A stretch of 64,000 nucleotides of DNA from Virgibacillus_N oceani_A (GTDB taxonomy: Bacteria > Bacillota > Bacilli > Bacillales > Amphibacillaceae), in NCBI GenBank assembly GCA_041521345.1, contig JBGOHB010000004.1; one strand, written 5' to 3'. Below the pieces are notes generated by a model. The model worked only from the letters and a program-made list of their open reading frames with translations, was not told the DNA's origin and did no database searches. Positions 7,649 through 15,925 of this stretch are shown one piece after another. A program made the translations under genes and the position numbers. How positions within the stretch are numbered: position 1 is the stretch's first letter; each line of letters begins with the position of its first letter.

Positions 7649-9883
7649 ATGAAAAACAAAAATATTTGGATAATAATATCGGCAATTGTATTCGTAATCG
7701 GCGCCGGTTTTCTCATTGCTCAATTAACAACTGATAATGACACGGCGGAGCCTCCTGCGGGGGAACAGGATACACAGGAAGAACCGAACATTGAACAACA
7801 AAATACTGCGGATGGCGAGAGACATTTTTCAGTCCAGCATATGGATTATCCTGGTGAAATGGCTCCGGATTTTTCAAGCGAGGAACTGGTGGCGCAGCCT
7901 TCCGGTAATTGGCTGACAAATGGCGGGGATATTTACAATAGACGATTTTCTCCATTAGATCAGATTGACACTTCCAATGTCAGTGATTTAAAGGCAGAAT
8001 GGGTTACCAGCATGGGAACAGGCCATGAATTCAAATACTCCGGAGAATCTACGCCAATAGTATATGATGGCGTGATGTTTAACATTACAGGAGAAAACCA
8101 TGTGACTGCGATGGATGCGACAACTGGGGAACTCATCTGGGAATATAAACCGCAGTTGGCAGAAGGGTTGGATACCCTTTGCTGTGGATGGATAAGCCGC
8201 GGTGTTGCTGTCGGTGATGGGAAAGTATTTGTCGGTTTGCTTGATGCAAGGCTGGTGGCACTCGACCAGGGAACCGGTGAAGTATTATGGGAAACCGTGG
8301 TTGATGAGTGGGAGAAAGGATACACGATCACAACCGCCCCCCTTTTCTATGATGGAAAAGTCTATACCGGTATTGCAGGCGGGGAGTATGGGATAAGAGG
8401 GTACGTTGCAGCATACGATGCCAACCTGGGAAGGGAACTTTGGAGAACCTATACCATACCGGCACCCGGAGATGAGGGATCCGAGACCTGGCCAGACGAT
8501 ACGGATAATTGGTTAAAAGGCGGCGCACCCGTCTGGCAGACACCTGCCATTGATCCTGAACTGGGACTTATTTATTTTGCAACTGGAAATGCTTCTCCCG
8601 ATTTGGATGGAAGTAACCGGGAAGGAGATAACTTATATGCCACTTCAGTACTGGCTTTGAATGCAAATACAGGAGAATATGATTGGCATTTTCAGCAGGT
8701 ACGTCATGATATTTGGGATTATGACTTGGCTAATCCAGTTGTTTTATACGATGTTGAGATGAATGGTGAAATGAGAAAGGGAATTGCCCAGGCGGGAAAA
8801 ACCGGATGGGTCTATCTGTTGGATCGTACGAATGGTGATCCGCTCGTTGGCATTGAGGACACACCTGTGCCGCAAAGCGAGAATCAAAAAACCTCCCCAA
8901 CCCAGCCGATTCCGGTTGGTGATGCTTTTGTGCCTCAAGGAGTTACAGAGGAAGATATCGAAAAGGATTTACCGGACGATTTCGACGGTTTGTATGGAGA
9001 TATTTTCACACCATTCTGGGATGAACCGGTAACGGTACGACCCTCACCACAGGGCGGAGCAAATTGGGCACCATCTTCCTATAATCCTAACACGGAGATG
9101 TTTTATGTGTTAGGTAATAACTCGTATTTCTCTTATGCTCATTATGTGGAGGATGAAGCGAATATTTTTGAAGAGGGCGAGGAATGGTTGGGAAGCGTAT
9201 GGCAACCGGTATCCGATGCACCTACCCGGAGTACTGTGACAGCACTGGATATCCACACCAACGAAATCGTATGGCAGAATGATTGGGACACTATTGCATG
9301 GAGCGGGATTTTAACTACAGCAGGCGACCTAATGTTCACCGGTCATAATGATGGAAGAATCATCGCTTATGACGCAACGAGCGGAGAACACGTTTGGGAA
9401 TTTATGACAGATGCAGGTGCGAACGCCCCGCCGATGACTTATGAAGTCGATGGCACACAATATATATCCATATTCTCAGCCGGAAATTCACTTGCCGGGA
9501 CACAGCATGGGGATAAAATTTACACTTTTTCTTTAAATGGTGATTATGAATCCTGGGAGGATATTCCCCAGGAGGATATTAATACTTCCCCTGTTCAGGA
9601 AGATATGGATTTCAATCAGGGCAAAGAAGAAGATGAAGATAAGGTTTCCGTAGACGAAGGGCAGATCGTGTTTGAAAACAATTGTTTAGCTTGTCATGGA
9701 CAGGATGGTGGAGGCGGTCATAATGGGCCAAGTCTGCAAGATACTGAAATGGACAAGGACCAGTTAATTGAGCAAACTAAAAATGGAAGCGTAAATATGC
9801 CCGGCTTTGAAAACGCCTTAACCGAAGAAGAAATTGAAGCAGTTGCGGAGTATATGCTGTATCTTGTTGAGGAATATGAATAA
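7649..9883 (+). CDS. PQQ-dependent alcohol-type dehydrogenase with C-terminal cytochrome c
   Basis: 744 aa from ATG 7649 (RBS GAAAGG). An N-terminal hydrophobic anchor (about residues 5-27) is followed by an acidic linker, then an eight-bladed quinoprotein propeller (about 80-640) with a vicinal disulfide DTLCCGW, the catalytic-region HDIWDYDLANP, and repeated GE..W docking motifs. A cytochrome c domain ends the protein (CLACHG haem site, NMPGF axial Met, about 660-744). It would oxidise an alcohol, aldehyde or sugar outside the membrane and pass electrons to its own haem. The Asp-Tyr-Asp is compatible with lanthanide use but also occurs in glucose-dehydrogenase-like relatives. It is convergent with a second PQQ enzyme. 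Confidence 0.9.
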   Translation: MKNKNIWIIISAIVFVIGAGFLIAQLTTDNDTAEPPAGEQDTQEEPNIEQQNTADGERHFSVQHMDYPGEMAPDFSSEELVAQPSGNWLTNGGDIYNRRFSPLDQIDTSNVSDLKAEWVTSMGTGHEFKYSGESTPIVYDGVMFNITGENHVTAMDATTGELIWEYKPQLAEGLDTLCCGWISRGVAVGDGKVFVGLLDARLVALDQGTGEVLWETVVDEWEKGYTITTAPLFYDGKVYTGIAGGEYGIRGYVAAYDANLGRELWRTYTIPAPGDEGSETWPDDTDNWLKGGAPVWQTPAIDPELGLIYFATGNASPDLDGSNREGDNLYATSVLALNANTGEYDWHFQQVRHDIWDYDLANPVVLYDVEMNGEMRKGIAQAGKTGWVYLLDRTNGDPLVGIEDTPVPQSENQKTSPTQPIPVGDAFVPQGVTEEDIEKDLPDDFDGLYGDIFTPFWDEPVTVRPSPQGGANWAPSSYNPNTEMFYVLGNNSYFSYAHYVEDEANIFEEGEEWLGSVWQPVSDAPTRSTVTALDIHTNEIVWQNDWDTIAWSGILTTAGDLMFTGHNDGRIIAYDATSGEHVWEFMTDAGANAPPMTYEVDGTQYISIFSAGNSLAGTQHGDKIYTFSLNGDYESWEDIPQEDINTSPVQEDMDFNQGKEEDEDKVSVDEGQIVFENNCLACHGQDGGGGHNGPSLQDTEMDKDQLIEQTKNGSVNMPGFENALTEEEIEAVAEYMLYLVEEYE

Positions 9884-9948
9884 TGTAGGGTATGTTTGGA
9901 AAACTTTTATTGAGTAAACAGTGATGTAGCGGGAAAATTTCACCCGTT

Positions 9949-10095
9949 CGGTCACTTATGTGGGGATGAAGTCCTAAATGATGAAAAAAATTCCCATAGG
10001 GGCACTTATAAAGTGGATGAAGACCCGAATGATGAAGATTAGTTTTCATTCGGTCACTTATCAGACGTATGAAGTACCGATCGACGAAAAACATA
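9949..10095. repeat. Three degenerate ~50-nt tandem repeats
   Basis: CGGTCACTTAT...GATGAAGTCC...GATGAA recurs with starts near 9949, 9999 and 10051. Shared blocks are (C/G)GG(T/G)CACTTAT, then GATGAAG(T/A)(C/A)C and (A/C)GATGAAAA. There is no ORF. They sit between two convergent genes, upstream of their shared terminator. Confidence 0.55.
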
Positions 10096-10125
10096 ATAAA
10101 GTCGATGACGATCATATAAAAACAC

Positions 10126-10163
10126 AAAGGTAGTTGCTCACTTAATCGAACAACTACCTTTTT
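10126..10163. terminator. Bidirectional terminator between the PQQ enzymes
   Basis: AAAGGTAGTTG pairs with CAACTACCTTT across a 14-nt loop, with an A-rich left flank and TTTTT on the right. It serves both convergent genes. Confidence 0.8.
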
Positions 10164-10196
10164 ATATTCAGACTTATCAAAGGCCGGATATTCTGG

Positions 10197-11360
10197 CTAA
10201 TTTGTAGCAGCTTCTTCCGTCATTGGAATATGAATGAGCTGGTCATCTTCTTCGTTCGGAGTGCCGCGGTCATCATGATTATTAGTAATCGTAAATAATG
10301 CATTATCATCAATGAAAACATCCCTTAATCTACCCACGTCTCCAAAAAAGTCATTCTCTGTTTGACTTTCCAAATCATAGGTGAATAACTTTGAACCTGC
10401 CAGGGATGCAACATAAAGTTCTCCATTATAATATGCCATGCCTGAAGGTGCCCATGTCTCTTCACCGGAATGATGGATTGGCGTTATCATGTCTTCATAT
10501 TCTTCGTCCCCCTCAATGACAGGCCAGCCATAATTTCCGCCAGCTTCAATCAAATTGATTTCGTCATGTCCTGTCTCTCCATGCTCAGAACTGTAAAAAT
10601 TGCCATCTTCATCCCAGGCCATTCCCTGTGCATTACGGTGTCCATAGGAAAACACATAAGAATCAGGAAATGGATTACTCTCCGGGATCTGACCATCCTT
10701 CTCCATTCTGAGTATTTTTCCTGCTAAACTATCTAATTGCTGTGCCAGTTCTGACTGTCCGGTATCTCCTGTTGTAGCATACAGCATATCATCCGGCCCG
10801 ATTTCAATTCTGCCGCCGCTATTAATTTCACCTGCTGGAATATTTTCAAGCAGAACTTCCTCTTCCTTCCAAATCTTATCCTGCAAACTTAATGAGACAA
10901 TTCGGTTTAGGGAATTTCCATTACTTTCATATGTGTGATAGGCATAGGCCATATTGTTTGTCTCAAAATCAGGATCCAGGGTAAACCCAAGAAAGCCTCC
11001 CTCACCTTCATGCAAAATATCTTTTGTAACCTCAACAGTCTGAACATCCACAATTCCAAAATCCGCATCAATTTCAACAATCATTCCATCACGCTGACTC
11101 AGAAAAAACTTGCTCCCGTCTTTGTTGATGGTCCATGGAATAAATAAATTATTTGCATTAATGCTTCCATCATCTGTTGCCACTACTTCTACACTGTTCT
11201 GCAGTACCTCAGCCGCCTCTTGATTGAATAGATCCTCATCCTCAGCACTTGTGGAATCAGGACTTTCGTCAGCACTATCTTCTTCCGGGGTATTTATGAA
11301 AAAGATTACCCCTGCCACGAGGACTATTCCCAGCAGACTAAAATATCTTAATTTTTTCAA
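10197..11360 (-). CDS. PQQ-dependent soluble aldose (glucose/sorbosone) dehydrogenase, membrane-anchored
   Basis: 387 aa from a TTG start at 11360 (MKKLRYFSLLGIVLVAGVIFFI), which has AGAGGTGA 8 nt upstream; a GTG at 11369 overlaps that RBS. The hydrophobic N-terminus is a signal anchor, followed by an acidic Ser-rich linker and a six-bladed GSDH-type propeller. GEGGFLGFTLDPDF, the GGRIEIGPDDMLYATTGDTG loop and SYGHRNAQGMAWDEDGNFYSSEHG are the family's PQQ/metal site motifs. It should oxidise aldoses outside the cell using PQQ. No pqq biosynthesis genes are in the window, so PQQ may be taken from the surroundings. Confidence 0.85.
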   Translation of the reverse strand: MKKLRYFSLLGIVLVAGVIFFINTPEEDSADESPDSTSAEDEDLFNQEAAEVLQNSVEVVATDDGSINANNLFIPWTINKDGSKFFLSQRDGMIVEIDADFGIVDVQTVEVTKDILHEGEGGFLGFTLDPDFETNNMAYAYHTYESNGNSLNRIVSLSLQDKIWKEEEVLLENIPAGEINSGGRIEIGPDDMLYATTGDTGQSELAQQLDSLAGKILRMEKDGQIPESNPFPDSYVFSYGHRNAQGMAWDEDGNFYSSEHGETGHDEINLIEAGGNYGWPVIEGDEEYEDMITPIHHSGEETWAPSGMAYYNGELYVASLAGSKLFTYDLESQTENDFFGDVGRLRDVFIDDNALFTITNNHDDRGTPNEEDDQLIHIPMTEEAATN

Positions 11361-12000
11361 ACCATTCACCTCTAAATCTTTTGAATTTTGTCACTAGCAT
11401 TGCCGATTTGTTCGTTATATAAACATAATTAGAGGTGAAAATTTGGACCATTCGGTGAATTGACGGAAATATTGCAAAAAATAGTCAGCCGTGCTAATGG
11501 GTTCAAGGTCTTTATATTTTGCATAAACAATGATGTCAAGGTCTTAATTTATTGCACATTCGTATTGTTACAAAGTCAGTGTTCATAAAAGCGTAAATAA
11601 AAACGGGAGGAACCTGATCTAAGGCTGCCTCCCGTTTTGTTGTTCATGTGGTTTGCAATGGTAAAAGTAATAACTGCCATCGTTTTGCGGTTGTGATAAC
11701 AGCGTTTATTTTGTCAGCACCGATGGAAATCTAACAGCGTTTCAACAAACATGGTATATTGCCATGTAAATCTCTCCAGCTAATTGGCCAGCAATTTGCT
11801 GGAGCTTCCCAAAAACATATTATTTCAGGATTTTCCTTATTCTGCGACCGTTTCTTTATCCTTTCGAAAAAAGAAAGGAGCTGTTCAGCGTGTTCGGACG
11901 GGACCTCGACCTACATTTAAAAGCTAGTCAGGGAAACATTAAACCCAGAGAAAGCAAACCTGGCCGCTTATTCCATTCGACAGAATTCGGAGCGTCCCTG
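11361..12000. other. 640-bp gene-free region with direct repeat and hairpins
   Basis: No convincing ORF is seen. It contains a direct repeat TCAAGGTCTTxATxTxTTGCA at about 11503 and 11540 (37-bp period), a strong terminator-like stem (AAACGGGAGG ... CCTCCCGTTTTG, 11601-11637) and a CTCCAGC/GCTGGAG hairpin near 11774-11809. The terminator is about 360 nt past the BCCT stop with no gene between, so a lost gene or small RNA is possible. Confidence 0.5.
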
Positions 12001-13584
12001 TTACTTCTTCCTCCTTCCACCTGTCTGTTTCGTCTCTCTCACATTTGTTTCCCAGGCGCGATCATTATCCATCATCTTTTTGGCTGCATATATTAATATG
12101 AACTGCAGGGCAATGATCGGAATTCCCATGATACCTGAAAGTACTTCAAGCGGTGGCAGTCCGCCGATTCGCATTAGCAGCAATGCCAGTCCCGTAATGA
12201 CTGTCGCTGCAATAAGACGCAAATGCTTGGATGGCTCGTATTTCGCCATGTTTTCCCTGCTTGTATAAGATGCAATCGTATATGTCGTAGAGTCAAGCGT
12301 CGTAACAAGGAAAACCATCGCAATAATTACAAAGGCAATCATGGCGATCGTCCCCAATGGCAATGAACTTAAAATCGCCGGAATGGCCGCCATCGTGTCT
12401 TCTGCTGCTATTTCAAGAACAGGAACTTCCCCTGTGATATAGCTGTGCACACCAAGGCCACCCAATACACCAGTTGCTATCCAGGAAATAAGTGTTGGTG
12501 CTAGCAAATAAGTCATAATCATTTCTCTGATTGTCCGTCCCCTGGAAATTTTCGCTGCAAACACACTGTGCAGCATAGCCCAGGTTGCACTGTAGGCAAA
12601 CCAGAACACCGTATTGCTTTCTATATGCGTCATCGCCCCTATTTCAAGAGAATTCGTAGACAGTGACATTTGAAGATAATTGGAAAAAAGGAATGCAATG
12701 CTATCCGAAAAGTAGCCAAGTATAAATACGCCAGGACCAGTTACCAAAATAAAAATAGAAAACACCGCAGCAAAATACATATTAAATGTACTTAAACGTT
12801 TAATTCCCCGCTCAATACCTAAATAGGCACTAATGGAAAACAGGAATACCCAAATCACGGTAACGATTAATGTCAGCATAAAGGTTATTTCTAGGTTGAA
12901 AATTTCTGCTATGTTATAGGTCACTATCGGTGCCCCGAGGCCTAGCGTTACTGCCGCACCAGCAAGAATACTGATAAGGAACAAAATGTCCAGTAACCTC
13001 CCGCCGAGTCCATCAGTAAATTTATCCCCGAAAAGTACCCTGGTTGCTTCTGAAACCCGCATCAGTGGCCTTTGCTTTACGTGCAGAATGTAAGCAAATG
13101 CCGGTGCCGCCATGACAAATATTGCAAACACCTGAACACTCCACATAAACATCCCGTAAGCATTACCCCAAAGGAGTGCTTCTGCCGATCCCGGTTCCAC
13201 CCCAAACGGTGGATCGAGCGTTACTTGTGTCCACTCCGTCATCCCCGTGCGCATAATCGTCGACCCAAGTCCCATGGCGATTAATATGGAAGCATATTCA
13301 AACATAGTAAATCTCGGTTTTTCCATTGGATCACCGAGCACCACATCTCCATATTTAGAAAAAGATAAATATAAACCTGCTCCCACAAGAATAATGGCAT
13401 ACCAAATATAGCCCCAGCTAAATGAATTAACGATAAAATCAAAAATACCATTCAACAAATCCAGTGAAGCTGCTTCATAAAGTGAAAAAGGGATACTGAT
13501 TACAATAATGATAATTAAGGACGGAATTAAAATTTTATAGTCAATTAAACTTTTCCTATTTGTTGTTTTACTGTTTTGCGCCAT
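12001..13584 (-). CDS. Divergent BCCT-family transporter
   Basis: 527 aa from ATG 13584 with AGGAGG 7 nt upstream; an upstream in-frame ATG lacks an RBS. Twelve membrane segments are expected, and the BCCT signature helix reads FAYSATWAMLHSVFAAKISRGRT. In BetP-type carriers this helix has three Trp lining the trimethylammonium site; here only the third is kept (W373 to Y and W374 to S by my alignment). The conserved KISRGRTIRE end supports membership. The substrate may therefore not be a classical betaine. It imports an osmolyte or related compound, driven by Na+ or H+. Confidence 0.85.
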   Translation of the reverse strand: MAQNSKTTNRKSLIDYKILIPSLIIIIVISIPFSLYEAASLDLLNGIFDFIVNSFSWGYIWYAIILVGAGLYLSFSKYGDVVLGDPMEKPRFTMFEYASILIAMGLGSTIMRTGMTEWTQVTLDPPFGVEPGSAEALLWGNAYGMFMWSVQVFAIFVMAAPAFAYILHVKQRPLMRVSEATRVLFGDKFTDGLGGRLLDILFLISILAGAAVTLGLGAPIVTYNIAEIFNLEITFMLTLIVTVIWVFLFSISAYLGIERGIKRLSTFNMYFAAVFSIFILVTGPGVFILGYFSDSIAFLFSNYLQMSLSTNSLEIGAMTHIESNTVFWFAYSATWAMLHSVFAAKISRGRTIREMIMTYLLAPTLISWIATGVLGGLGVHSYITGEVPVLEIAAEDTMAAIPAILSSLPLGTIAMIAFVIIAMVFLVTTLDSTTYTIASYTSRENMAKYEPSKHLRLIAATVITGLALLLMRIGGLPPLEVLSGIMGIPIIALQFILIYAAKKMMDNDRAWETNVRETKQTGGRRKK

Positions 13585-13805
13585 TCTTCTTCCTCCTATC
13601 TTTTCCTGGCAATCCTGCATAATAGATAAATAAATTAATTCCTTGGTGGTCTTTATTTTTCCTATTGGCAGGCAAGGTAAACATAGTGAAAAAAGTGGTA
13701 TGATTTTTTATGCTACACAGGAAACAACAATATTTCCTTCCTCTGTTTCATCCTCCATAATTACGGTAACATTTAATATAAAGGAAGAGAAGAAAGGGTG
13801 ATGAG

Positions 13806-15059
13806 ATGACCTCTGAGGTAGTTATTATGAATAAAAAGGGTATGTCTTTAGCGGCTGACAGTGCAATTACCAGCGGTAGGGACGGGATTCAAAAGGTTTA
13901 TAACTCTGCCAATAAATTATTTTCCTTGTCCGGCAGTCATCCTGTAGGCATGATGATTTATGGTGCGGCTTCGTTTATGGAGGTGCCCTGGGATGTCATT
14001 ATTAAATCCTACCGAGACCATTTAGGAGTAAAAAAGTTTGATAATTTAACAGGGTATGCAGAGGGGCTGCTGCGATTTTTAAATGAAGATACGCGCTTTA
14101 AAAATAAAGAGATTGAAAGCATCATCGTCGATCGCACATACGCTGACATTTTAAAACAAATAGTAAAAGAAGTAGAAGAGAAAATGGAACTCCATCCAGA
14201 TGAAGAGCATATGGATGACAAAATACAAGATTGGCTAATGGAAAGAACGGAAATCAACTTAAAGACAATGAAAGAGATGGAAAATAGTCTTTTGGATATC
14301 GAATATGCCCTATTTAAAGAAGCTTTCCATCCGCTCATCAAAGAAATAACCGCTGAATTAGTAACCAGTCCAATTTCTGAACCATTAAAGGAAAAATTAT
14401 GTGAATTAGCATTTGAAGCAGTGAGAAAAGATTTTTTCAGTGCAGGGAGCAGCGGTGTTGTCATTTGCGGATATGGAGAAGAGGAAATTTTTCCGCATAT
14501 GCTGAATTATAGACTGGAAGGATTTGTATTTGGCCAATTAAAATATAAAAAATTGAAAGAACGTAAAATCAGCTATACCTCTGACAAAAAAGATGGGACA
14601 GCAAGCATTACAGCCTTTGGCCAGACAGAAATGGTAGACTCATTTATGCGCGGAATGGAGCCAACCATGTCAGATGCCGTATTTGAAATCATCCATAAAG
14701 TATTCATGAACTATCACGAACAACTTAAAAAGTATACAGGTATTGAATTAACCAATGAACAGGTTATCTCCATGAAAAATTTGGGTAAAGAAGTATACAC
14801 CTCTATTAATGAGGCAGTAGATGAATATCAGCAGCAAAATTATATATATCCGCTGCTGGGTGTTGTCAGATCGTTGCCAAAAGAGGAACTTGCAGAAATG
14901 ACTGAGGCACTTGTCAACCTTACCTCCTTCAAACGAAGAGTAACAAGAGCTACCGAATCTGTTGGTCCTCCGGTGGACGTCGCTGTAATCACAAAAGGAG
15001 ACGGATTTGTATGGATGAAAAGAAAAAACTATGTAGATCCTAAAATAAATTATCGCTAG
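13806..15059 (+). CDS. Proteasome/HslV-like Ntn-hydrolase-fold protein, uncharacterised
   Basis: 417 aa, ATG 13806 with AAAGGGTG upstream. The first 55 residues align by eye with HslV and proteasome beta subunits. Met removal would expose Thr1, Asp17 lies in SLAADSA, and NKLF supplies a Lys (residue 36) close to the catalytic Lys33; YGAASF follows as the next core strand. The rest is a long, mostly helical extension unlike HslV (about 175 aa). No AAA+ partner is adjacent. A 52-aa ORF and a KGG stress protein follow on the same strand. The protease-like role is inference from the N-terminus only. Confidence 0.6.
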   Translation: MTSEVVIMNKKGMSLAADSAITSGRDGIQKVYNSANKLFSLSGSHPVGMMIYGAASFMEVPWDVIIKSYRDHLGVKKFDNLTGYAEGLLRFLNEDTRFKNKEIESIIVDRTYADILKQIVKEVEEKMELHPDEEHMDDKIQDWLMERTEINLKTMKEMENSLLDIEYALFKEAFHPLIKEITAELVTSPISEPLKEKLCELAFEAVRKDFFSAGSSGVVICGYGEEEIFPHMLNYRLEGFVFGQLKYKKLKERKISYTSDKKDGTASITAFGQTEMVDSFMRGMEPTMSDAVFEIIHKVFMNYHEQLKKYTGIELTNEQVISMKNLGKEVYTSINEAVDEYQQQNYIYPLLGVVRSLPKEELAEMTEALVNLTSFKRRVTRATESVGPPVDVAVITKGDGFVWMKRKNYVDPKINYR

Positions 15060-15078
15060 AAAGGAGGCATTTATTGCT

Positions 15079-15237
15079 ATGACCCCAAATAGAAAAGAAC
15101 CTCCCAAAAAAGAGCGTTATTTCAATTTAACAAATGAGGATCGGCTTGAATTTGAATTAAAAGATAAAGAAAAAGAGGAAAAAGAAAATGCAGCCAGAAG
15201 CGTGATGGACAAGTTAAATGGAAAACACAAAAAGTAA
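15079..15237 (+). CDS. Small charged protein, unknown
   Basis: 52 aa starting MTPNRKEPPKKERYFNLTNEDR and ending DKLNGKHKK, with AAGGAGG 11 nt upstream and only 19 nt after the Ntn-hydrolase-like gene, so the two are likely co-transcribed. It is very rich in Lys and Glu, with a probable single helix and no membrane segment. I do not recognise the family. Confidence 0.6.
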   Translation: MTPNRKEPPKKERYFNLTNEDRLEFELKDKEKEEKENAARSVMDKLNGKHKK

Positions 15238-15262
15238 ATCTAAATAAAAATCGACAAACTAG

Positions 15263-15288
15263 GTTTAGAAAAATATATTCGTGGAAAA
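15263..15288 (+). promoter_or_regulatory. Possible sigma-B promoter of the KGG protein
   Basis: GTTTAG (15263) and GGAAAA (15283) are separated by 14 nt, close to the sigma-B consensus GTTTaa-N12-14-GGGTAT. The downstream gene is of a general stress type. The -10 match is imperfect. Confidence 0.35.
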
Positions 15289-15342
15289 CAAATAAATGTA
15301 AGGCGATCTCACCGCCGAAACTATCGAAAGGAGATGTTACCG

Positions 15343-15750
15343 ATGGCTCAAAACAGAAAGAATAACAACAAAATGTCCCGTGAAGAAGCAGGAAAAATGG
15401 GAGGCAACAAAACAGCAAGAAATCATGATCAGGAATTCTATGAAGAAATAGGACAAAAAGGTGGAAATGCCACTTCCGAAAATCATGATCAGGAGTTTTA
15501 CGAGGATATCGGGCAAAAAGGCGGAGAAACTACTTCTCAAAAATATGATCAGGAGTTTTATGAAGAGATCGGTCAAAAAGGTGGAAATACCACTTCACGT
15601 AACCATGATCAGGAGTTCTACGAAGATATAGGACAAAAAGGCGGAGAAACTACTTCCCGCAACCATGATCAGGAATTTTACGAAGAAATTGGCAAAAAAG
15701 GCGGTAGAAGCCGTCAGCAAAATAACAATAACAACTCTAACAATTCTTAA
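15343..15750 (+). CDS. KGG-repeat general stress protein
   Basis: 135 aa from ATG 15343, with AAAGGAG 9 nt upstream (an ATG at 15334 abuts the RBS). After MSREEAGKMGG come four near-perfect 20-residue repeats of the form (S/T)..(H/Y)DQEFYE(E/D)IG.KGG, ending in an Asn-rich tail. This is the hydrophilic, disordered KGG pattern of GsiB-like stress proteins, which resemble plant LEA proteins and protect against desiccation or salt. The repeats are also strong at the DNA level (60-bp period), so copy number may vary between strains. Confidence 0.85.
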   Translation: MAQNRKNNNKMSREEAGKMGGNKTARNHDQEFYEEIGQKGGNATSENHDQEFYEDIGQKGGETTSQKYDQEFYEEIGQKGGNTTSRNHDQEFYEDIGQKGGETTSRNHDQEFYEEIGKKGGRSRQQNNNNNSNNS

Positions 15751-15758
15751 GGAAATGC

Positions 15759-15798
15759 AGGACGAGGGGACAGGAACCTCGTCCCATTTTTTATTTTG
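15759..15798 (+). terminator. Rho-independent terminator of KGG gene
   Basis: GGACGAGG / CCTCGTCC stem with a 9-nt loop followed by ATTTTTTATTTT. Confidence 0.85.
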
Positions 15799-15876
15799 AT
15801 AAAACAAGATGAAATTTCCCCCGCGGATAGGAATCAGCATTTCAGCAATCAAACTAGTTCCACGCCCTCTCCCTCA

Positions 15877-15922
15877 AAAGAGGCATCCAGCAAATCGATG
15901 AAATTGCGGATGCCTCTTTTTT
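15877..15922. terminator. Terminator for the gamma-glutamyltransferase
   Basis: AAAAGAGGCATCC pairs with GGATGCCTCTTTT around an 18-nt loop, directly past the stop of the minus-strand ggt gene. U-tracts occur in both directions. Confidence 0.75.
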
Positions 15923-15925
15923 CAT

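Noticed and set aside
11890..12096. 68-codon plus-strand ORF MFGRDLDLHLKAS...
   Set aside because: Runs into the BCCT 3' end, has no family resemblance and its GTG-type start lacks convincing context.
15400..15720. 60-bp repeats, at first look CRISPR-like
   Set aside because: They are in-frame KGG protein repeats with no spacers of unrelated sequence.
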